From contig MBPM02000111.1 of the NCBI GenBank assembly GCA_001695595.3, positions 1 to 64,000 of the forward strand: a stretch of DNA of 64,000 bases. Direction: 5' to 3'. The notes beneath the pieces were generated by a model that saw only the letters and a program-made list of their open reading frames with translations, did no database searches and was not told the DNA's origin. How positions within the stretch are numbered: position 1 is the first letter of the stretch; the number at the start of each line of letters is the position of its first letter. The stretch comes from Plasmopara viticola (Eukaryota; Oomycota; Peronosporomycetes; Peronosporales; Peronosporaceae). Of the stretch, positions 58,338 through 64,000 are shown in pieces. The position numbers were made by a program, and so were the translations under genes.

Positions 58338-59879
58338 ATGAAGCGCCGTGCTCACTCGGACGAGCGAAATATGCTCCCGACTGTCGCCCGTAGTGCTGGA
58401 CGCGTACCCTTTAGTAGTTCACATACCATGCCTCGGCAGATTTTACTTCCTGTGCTAGTGCTTGGTGGCCTCGGATTGCTTGTGGCCACTGTCAACTTCG
58501 TCATTCAGTGGCGTGCCGCTTCAAGGGCCGGCATTCCTAGCGAGGAACACCTTTTAATTTTTCAGAAGTCACTGGAAGGCACAGGTAGCAATGTGCAAAG
58601 TAAGCCCTTTAAAAATGCTGCCAATTTCTCGGCCAGCGACATGCATATAATGGAGAAACAACTCGTGTACACGATTTATGAAACATCCCAGCGTACAACT
58701 GAGAAACGTGGCATTGTCCTGCCACTGTTTGACGGTATTGCGAGTCTTGGACTGTCTCTAATCTTAGAGTTGAGATCCATGGGCGTAGACTTGCCCATTG
58801 AAGTGCCATATTGCGGAGACTTCGATGAGAGGCTGCAACGTGTGATACTGGGGAAGGAAGACATGGGTAATCTTCGTTTCTATGATGTGTGTGAGCTCGC
58901 TTCACAGACGGTGAGTACGGAGGATCGTTCGCGTAAGGTCTTCTGTGAAAACTTGCGTAATTGCCATCGTTCGTATCGATCCTTCAGTATTAAGCTGCTG
59001 GCGGTGACGTACTCGCAGTTTGAAGAAATTATGTTGCTTGATGCTGACACGCTTTTTTTCGAGAACCCAATGTCACTTTGGGACACTGAGAAGTACCGCA
59101 GTACTGGCACTCTCTTCTTTCATGATCGATTGAGTCAAGACGACATGTTCCTGGGCAAGCGGATTCGCTATAACGATAATGTAAGCCAACTGAATCAGTA
59201 CATAGCAACTTTTGATGTGTCGCCGTTTTCGCCGTTAAAAACCATTGCAAGACCAAAGGCGATAAGTGAAAACAAGATTTCTGTAAAGCTTGACAAGTAC
59301 TCGCCAAGCGAGCATTTGCTGACGAGCCACTCGTGGAATCAGCGCGCAGGACACGAAATGGACTCGTCTTTGGTGCTGTGGAACAAAAAGCGACAACCAC
59401 GTGCGACAGCGATGCTGGCGGCATTTGTGGCGCTAAATGGCATTAGCCGACCGCCTTCGTATGGTGAGAAGGAGCTGTTTTTCATCGCAGCTGAGCTTGC
59501 CGAGACGCAGTACGCCTTTTCCGATTTTGGAGTGGGCAGCGTGGGCTGGGACTTTCGCGACTACGGTCCTGACAAGTCCGTTCTCTGTGGCCACGCCGCG
59601 CACTACTATCCAGTAAAACCAGCAGACGCAAGTGCCGTGGGCAACACGAGTGTGCTGTATCTGAACAGCGACGCCATCCTCGAGTACAACCCAAATAAAA
59701 AACCTGTTTATTATAGTCAGGCGAGATTATACGAGGTGTATGCCGGCTCTTTTAAGGAACGCAATCTTGCGCAGGAGTGTCCATTTGACATTACGGGCGT
59801 GCGCTTTTCGGAAAAGGAAGAAAACCGTATTTTGCTCCGCCAACGCTTCCATGAAATTGTTAAAGCCTGGATGGAATGA
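58338..59879 (+). CDS. GT71 / MNN1-type alpha-mannosyltransferase, type II membrane protein
   Basis: 513 aa from the ATG at 58,338. A basic cytosolic tail of about 33 residues is followed by one membrane segment (about 35-57, LLPVLVLGGLGLLVATVNFVI) and a lumenal domain: a Golgi type II topology. The catalytic region shows GIVLPLFDGIASLGLSLILELRSMG and, at about 235-237, the DxD metal/nucleotide-sugar motif in EEIMLLDADTLFFENP. Downstream are HEMDSSLVLWNKKR, SYGEKELFFIAAE and a C-terminal CGHAAHYYP segment, all in the order expected for MNN1-family (GT71) mannosyltransferases, which add terminal alpha-mannose to glycoproteins from GDP-mannose in fungi. Substrate in this organism is unknown. 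Single exon. A shorter start at Met31 would still include the membrane anchor. Three decayed copies follow downstream. Confidence 0.85.
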   Translation: MKRRAHSDERNMLPTVARSAGRVPFSSSHTMPRQILLPVLVLGGLGLLVATVNFVIQWRAASRAGIPSEEHLLIFQKSLEGTGSNVQSKPFKNAANFSASDMHIMEKQLVYTIYETSQRTTEKRGIVLPLFDGIASLGLSLILELRSMGVDLPIEVPYCGDFDERLQRVILGKEDMGNLRFYDVCELASQTVSTEDRSRKVFCENLRNCHRSYRSFSIKLLAVTYSQFEEIMLLDADTLFFENPMSLWDTEKYRSTGTLFFHDRLSQDDMFLGKRIRYNDNVSQLNQYIATFDVSPFSPLKTIARPKAISENKISVKLDKYSPSEHLLTSHSWNQRAGHEMDSSLVLWNKKRQPRATAMLAAFVALNGISRPPSYGEKELFFIAAELAETQYAFSDFGVGSVGWDFRDYGPDKSVLCGHAAHYYPVKPADASAVGNTSVLYLNSDAILEYNPNKKPVYYSQARLYEVYAGSFKERNLAQECPFDITGVRFSEKEENRILLRQRFHEIVKAWME

Positions 59880-60919
59880 ATGCGATTACTCAATAAAAAA
59901 GTGTTTCTGACGTCATAAGCGCAAGTTACAACTTGTAATACACTTGAGTCTTTGATTGTTGCATCGTAGCGCGAGTTTCTGACAAATCGAAACACAATCA
60001 AGGATACTGAATTGTACTGTGTCGGCGGTATCTTGTATAATAATCTTAATGTAATGTAATGTATTACGTTATCGCGTTGCCAAGTTATGCACGTGCTAGG
60101 CTCAGTCTGGCTAGTCCACGGCATAGAGTGGTGCCCGCATACGTCGGGTCTCGTTCGGCGGGCAGTGCATCCAGCACCGAGGTCGTGAGGGTCTCATTTT
60201 TTTTTAGCTCTGACTTGGTAAGAGCCCAGGTGGCCTGGTGCTGGAGACCGTCGCGTCGAGGGTGAGACTCGTTAGAGACCTGCAGATGCCCGAGAGCACC
60301 TGCCCGAAGCGCGCGAGCATTAAGCCTCCGCGCTTGGAAGGAGGGCGTCACCCCAACCTTTTCCGTGCGTATAATAATCGTCTGATTGTAAATTTGGTGT
60401 TACCACGAAGTAAATAAAATGTCATACCGTCATGTCAAGCTTTCAATCATGCACGATTCAATTTACATTAAAGAAAGTGCAGCGTTCGTGTGACCATCAC
60501 TCTTGCTTGATGCCCTTTCTTTGCCGTGGGCCGTCCGCTTTGACTTTCTACGTCCACACTGGACCATTTTGCTGCTAGCACCAGGTGTCATTTGCATGCT
60601 CTCCAATTTGCTTTTCGCGTGGCAGCAGCCCTCTTCGTCTACCTGGTCCGCGTTTACGCTTTCATTTTCCCAGCCACGCTGCAGTCGAGAATGTTCTATC
60701 AATATGCAGACTGTTTACAATGCTACAACCCAATACGACGACTCAGCAGACGAGCAGCAACGCACAGAGATTGAAGTTTACTTAAGCGAGAGCAAAGCCG
60801 CCAATTTACCTCATCTCATAACATAACATCGACACAGACACCACAACCGCTTATACAGCGGACAATAATGCGGTTTTAGTGCCGCCGATAATGTAATCTG
60901 GTGACGAGAACGATCACAA
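59880..60919. other. Intergenic with a possible LTR-like relic
   Basis: Between the GT71 gene and its first relic. It includes a GC-richer block (60,018-60,350, described separately) and overlapping frames at 60,503-60,826 that I cannot assign. Confidence 0.5.
60018..60350 (-). mobile_element. Possible solo LTR or other retroelement fragment
   Basis: Read on the minus strand it begins TGACGCCCTCC and ends ATACCGCCGACACA. Such TGACGCCC starts and CA ends are common in LTRs. Base composition changes abruptly here (GC-rich interior, TAATG-repeat near one end). No 5-bp target duplication, primer site or partner LTR was found, so this is tentative. Confidence 0.25.
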
Positions 60920-61510
60920 TTTTTCAGGAATTTGAATGATTGCCGCCGTCGCATTTGAAAGTTTGACATCAAGGTGCTAGGGGTTGTGTGCTCGCTTTTG
61001 AAGAGATCAGGCTTATGGACGCAGATGCAGTGCTATTTAAATTTTTAATGTCCTTGTGAACGGCCAATTAATAAGGCAATCAAAGATTACTTGTCCCAAG
61101 GCCAATGTTGACTTCTTTTGCAATATTCTGACTCTACGTGGCCTAACGCATTCGCCGAACTTATTGCTGTCGATCAATCGAAAGTGATGCTGCACTTCCG
61201 GTCAAGTGAGGGACTGCTAAGTAGCCATCCGTGGAAAGGCCGCTGTGTACGTTGAGTCGATTTTTTAATAATAAGAAGCGACAGGTACGCGCTCTTGCGA
61301 TCTTGGTCTTGGGGGTCGACCAGTTGTCGCGTGTGAATTGGCAAAACTTCAAAACACTCTTTTTACTTTTTCCGCTGAATCTTCGGAACAAACGTGAGAA
61401 TCGGTCGGTTGTCTGTGAAAGTGCAGCTCATCATTTTTCCGAAAAATTAAAGGACACTTCTATGCAGAAAGTGAGTCTGCTTTACAAGAGCAATTTAATG
61501 CACTAAGCCA
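60920..61510 (+). pseudogene. GT71 mannosyltransferase relic A
   Basis: Pieces collinear with the intact gene at 58,338: RNLNDCRRR (parent ENLRNCHRS), AFEEIRLMDADAVLF (parent QFEEIMLLDADTLFF, DxD kept), EGLLSSHPW, NNKKRQVRALAI (parent NKKRQPRATAM) and VCESAAHHFSEKLKD (parent LCGHAAHYYPVKPAD). Spread over several frames with stops. N-terminal third missing. Confidence 0.85.
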
Positions 61511-61639
61511 AAGCAGTTTCCCCTGCTAAGCGGCAAAGACATTGACGACATTGACGAACGGTAAAGTTGACGCTCACCTGGACCAGCGCTCTTCTGCTCG
61601 AAGATGCCGCGGTTTTTTATGAATGTGAAAGAAGTGCTG

Positions 61640-62600
61640 GCCTATAAAAGCAAAAAGTGCTGAATTTCAACACAGGAAAAAACAGCTTGTGCACACGCTG
61701 ATCAGCAGACAACTGTAAAGCGCGGTTTTCCGATACCTGTACTAGGGTTGAGCTGCGTGCAGTCGGAATACAAAAGCCCATTGAGTCGCCGCACTGTGGT
61801 GATCCCCTTTTATATCTTGAAAAATTGTTTTTGACAAAGGAAACACTTAGGTTCATTCTGGTTTTACGATGTGTGTGTCAAGGCCGAGCACGCTACGAGC
61901 ATCATGGACCTAACACGAAAAATGTTTTAAAATTGAAAGCGAGAGCATGGAAAGCCAAACGTATTGTTGAACTAGGATCACTTTGCTTCGTTTAACGCCA
62001 AAGCGTTGCCTACTCTTGAACGTCCGAAGGCTACACTTAAGAACCGACGCCAAAGACGCTAAATTTGGGGCCAAATGACTTTTTGCTAAATGGTCACTCA
62101 TTCGAACCTTTGTGCGGGTCGTCTAGTTGACTCGTCGCCGGTGTTAAGTGACATCCACCCGCAACCGCGACTTAAGCATCAATTATCAAACTAAACGATA
62201 TATTTATTGCATCCGTCATACGGCGACAAAGAATTGTCCTTTAACCGAGTGGGCGGACTGAAATACACTACTCTTTCTCTGATCACGCTATTAGTGGAGT
62301 TGGGACTAAGCTTGTTGATGGGCTCCGAAGGATTCGACTTTGCGAGGTGATATGGCGCAAGTTTTTCTACTTCACCAAGCTGGTGTCCTCGACGATGGTG
62401 TGCCGTTGTTTTACTTCTTTTGTGACCAGATCTTACAGTTCAAACCAAAGATAGTGTCTGTGTATTTAGTGATGGCGCAGCCTTGGGCATTCTACAAAGG
62501 TGCATTTGTAGAGCGAAAACAGGAGTGTCCGATTAATATTTACGTCCGAAAACTCTGCGCTGAGGAAGAAAGGCATTCGGAAGGACGGTAGCGCATTCAC
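61640..62600 (+). pseudogene. GT71 mannosyltransferase relic B
   Basis: Collinear pieces: KKQLVHTL (parent EKQLVYTI), ELRAVGIQKPIESPHCGD (parent ELRSMGVDLPIEVPYCGD), FYDVCVKAEHATSIMDLTRKMF then stop, NLCAGRLVDSSPVL (parent NQRAGHEMDSSLVL), HPSYGDKEL (parent PPSYGEKEL), and a C-terminal run at 62,400-62,580 with YKGAFVERKQECPINI (parent YAGSFKERNLAQECPFDI). The DxD region appears lost. Many stops and frame changes. Confidence 0.88.
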
Positions 62601-62699
62601 AAAATTGAATCGCGTTGCAAAGGAGATGTTTACCAATTTGGACAATACTGCATATGGTGTGGCTCTAAGCAATGCGATCGCAGCGGTGTGATGAGCTGA

Positions 62700-63420
62700 C
62701 GCAGTCACTGCTGCTCTTCTTCCAATTTAAAAAAGCTACACGATGGAAATACAAGTGATTTATACGCTACGCAGCAGACTTCACTTAAGGTGATGCCACT
62801 TGCCACTTTGCTTGTGTTCTCGAGCTGTGTGTCATTCTATCACACTGCACATTGATGTACTATACCGATCTGACTTCGATCTTTACCAACAAGATTGCAT
62901 TTGATTAACACGAAGGAAGTATCCGCGCGTACGATGTTTGCGAGGTGGCTGCGCTGTCATTAATGTCTCCTGTCCATAATTTTTGATCAGCATAATTCCG
63001 TTGTTTGATGCCGAATTGTTTTATTGAAATAGAAAAAGTTTAAGACCACTGCTATTTTATAAATTACGCTCGAGCTCTGACGTGAATTTGTATAATCTGC
63101 TACCTTTATTCCACATTCGCTGCGATCGAAAACGAGACGCCAGTGAAATCATGTTTGGACCGAGCAACTTAACCTCATTTGTTTAATTATCAAATCGCTG
63201 GAAAAAATTGTCAGCATTGCGCGACAGCCATTGTGTGTCACTTTCGTCTTAAGGAGGAAAACTGCTCCTTACTTTTCAAGGAGAGAAACTGCTCCTTTGT
63301 ACAAGTGATTTAACTAAAACGCGAGATTTCCCTTTTGGTCACGCTATAAGAGGCGTGGGTACAACATTTCAAGATGGTGGTCCGAAGAACTCTACTTTGT
63401 GGAGGGCCATGGCTTAAGTG
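62700..63420 (+). pseudogene. GT71 mannosyltransferase relic C, most decayed
   Basis: Recognisable only by short islands: MEIQVIYTLRSR at about 62,742 (parent MEKQLVYTIYETS), HIDVLYRSDFD (parent PIEVPYCGDFD), YDVCEVAALS at about 62,932 (parent YDVCELASQT), IPLFDAELFY (parent IMLLDADTLFF, first Asp kept, motif degraded) and a doubtful EELYFVEG at about 63,388. Start is clear, end uncertain. Confidence 0.7.
63251..63298. repeat. Duplicated small hairpin
   Basis: Two 20-bp direct repeats 28 bp apart, each an inverted repeat AAGGAG...CTCCTT enclosing GAAAACTG or AGAAACTG. Lies within relic C. Confidence 0.75.
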
Positions 63421-63712
63421 TTTTCGGTCCGTTATCATAATGTGTTCTACCTTGCGTCTTGCAAAACTGATTTATCGTATAAATGGGCGACCATGAGCTC
63501 AATTAGTATCCTGGTTCCTTTCCGAGCGGCTTAAGGAGCGCCCATTGTTGACAATTTTGAGACATTTCATTAATGAAATTTGTATACGTTGTTGGGCGCG
63601 CATCAGCTCTATAGGCGATTTATGCGGAATAAGCCACAAGAACAAGATTTTCAGTCATCATTTATCTAAATGAGCATTTGATGATCTTCGTATGTACGGC
63701 TAAAGGTAGCAG
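63420..63712. other. Non-coding stretch before the last gene
   Basis: Holds the possible tail of relic C (about 63,500-63,600) and the 3' flank of the minus-strand gene. Nothing else recognised. Confidence 0.4.
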
Positions 63713-64000
63713 CTATCCTTTGAGTCGCGCTTTTTTGACGCGATCAAAGTACTCTTTCACCGTAATGCCTTTGCGAGACGCCTTTACCTGGTCCGATACA
63801 ATCGTCTTGTTCTTCTTCTCCTGCATAATTTCAGCAGGTGAACGCAGCGTTGTCCATGAGCCATCGTCATCCTTTATACGAATCGTAGCGTTCACCATTT
63901 CTTGAACGTTTGTTGGAGCTACACCCACAAACTCGACCTGGCCCTCCCTTTCCTTGCGCTTGGCTTCCATGCGCTCGGCATCCTTTTGTTTGCGCTCTTG
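63713..64000 (-). CDS. C-terminal part of an unrecognised charged protein (runs off the window)
   Basis: 95 residues are visible with no stop up to the window end, so the start lies outside and the internal Met at 63,970 is probably not the initiator. The visible part opens with a Lys/Glu/Arg-rich, likely helical segment (QERKQKDAERMEAKRKERE), then a compact region with DDDGSWTTLRSPAEIMQEKK and a basic end EYFDRVKKARLKG. The layout looks like a real C-terminus of an intracellular protein, but I do not recognise the family. Confidence 0.6.
   Translation of the reverse strand, partial: QERKQKDAERMEAKRKEREGQVEFVGVAPTNVQEMVNATIRIKDDDGSWTTLRSPAEIMQEKKNKTIVSDQVKASRKGITVKEYFDRVKKARLKG

Noticed and set aside
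58609..59694. Antisense frames over the GT71 gene
   Set aside because: They overlap a well-supported coding region on the opposite strand and resemble nothing.

Overview
This is eukaryotic nuclear DNA, most likely from an oomycete (Peronosporales-like). The evidence is one gene with two short introns (64 and 75 nt, CTAAC-like branch sites), a cilium/centriole gene (CEP104), a GT71/MNN1-type Golgi mannosyltransferase, a short-zipper bZIP factor and compact gene spacing. The species cannot be fixed from the sequence.

Positions 1 to about 47,340 (74% of the window) are one head-to-tail tandem array. Every unit carries one tRNA-Ala(UGC) gene or pseudogene on the minus strand. I located 107 copies by eye. 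The array runs off the left edge, so its true size is unknown. Units come in four lengths: short (about 363 bp), long (about 529 bp, an extra 166 bp in the 5' flank of the tRNA), and each of these with about 30 bp added inside a conserved hairpin 3' of the tRNA (393 and 556-559 bp). Short units dominate left of about 30.8 kb and long units right of it. The tRNA copies fall into sequence classes. Some pair perfectly with the alanine identity pair G3:U70, some carry a compensatory change in the anticodon stem, some have lost G3:U70, and some are clearly broken. Blocks of several units are themselves duplicated (for example 39.5-42.8 kb at 43.65-47.0 kb). All the many short open frames in this region are translations of the repeat, not genes.

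From 47,341 to about 48,110 lie heavily decayed repeat units, including a fossil tRNA. They form the array edge and stop only about 110 bp before the start codon of CEP104 (48,223-50,722, plus strand, three exons). A bZIP-type transcription factor (50,909-51,820, minus) converges on CEP104, with 186 bp between them. The stretch 51.8-55.4 kb has no gene I recognise.

At 55,437-57,448 is a non-autonomous DNA transposon of about 2.0 kb. It has about 185-207 bp terminal inverted repeats and an 8-bp target duplication, and its interior is a captured, broken piece of a cytoplasmic dynein heavy chain gene (linker end through AAA1), i.e. a Pack-MULE-like element. An intact type II membrane GT71 mannosyltransferase follows at 58,338-59,879. 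Downstream of it, in the same orientation, are three progressively decayed copies of the same gene (60.9-61.5, 61.6-62.6 and about 62.7-63.4 kb). The window ends inside the C-terminal part of an unrecognised, charged protein gene on the minus strand.

The genes do not form one pathway. The common theme is duplication followed by decay: of a tRNA unit, of a glycosyltransferase, and of a gene fragment carried by a transposon.
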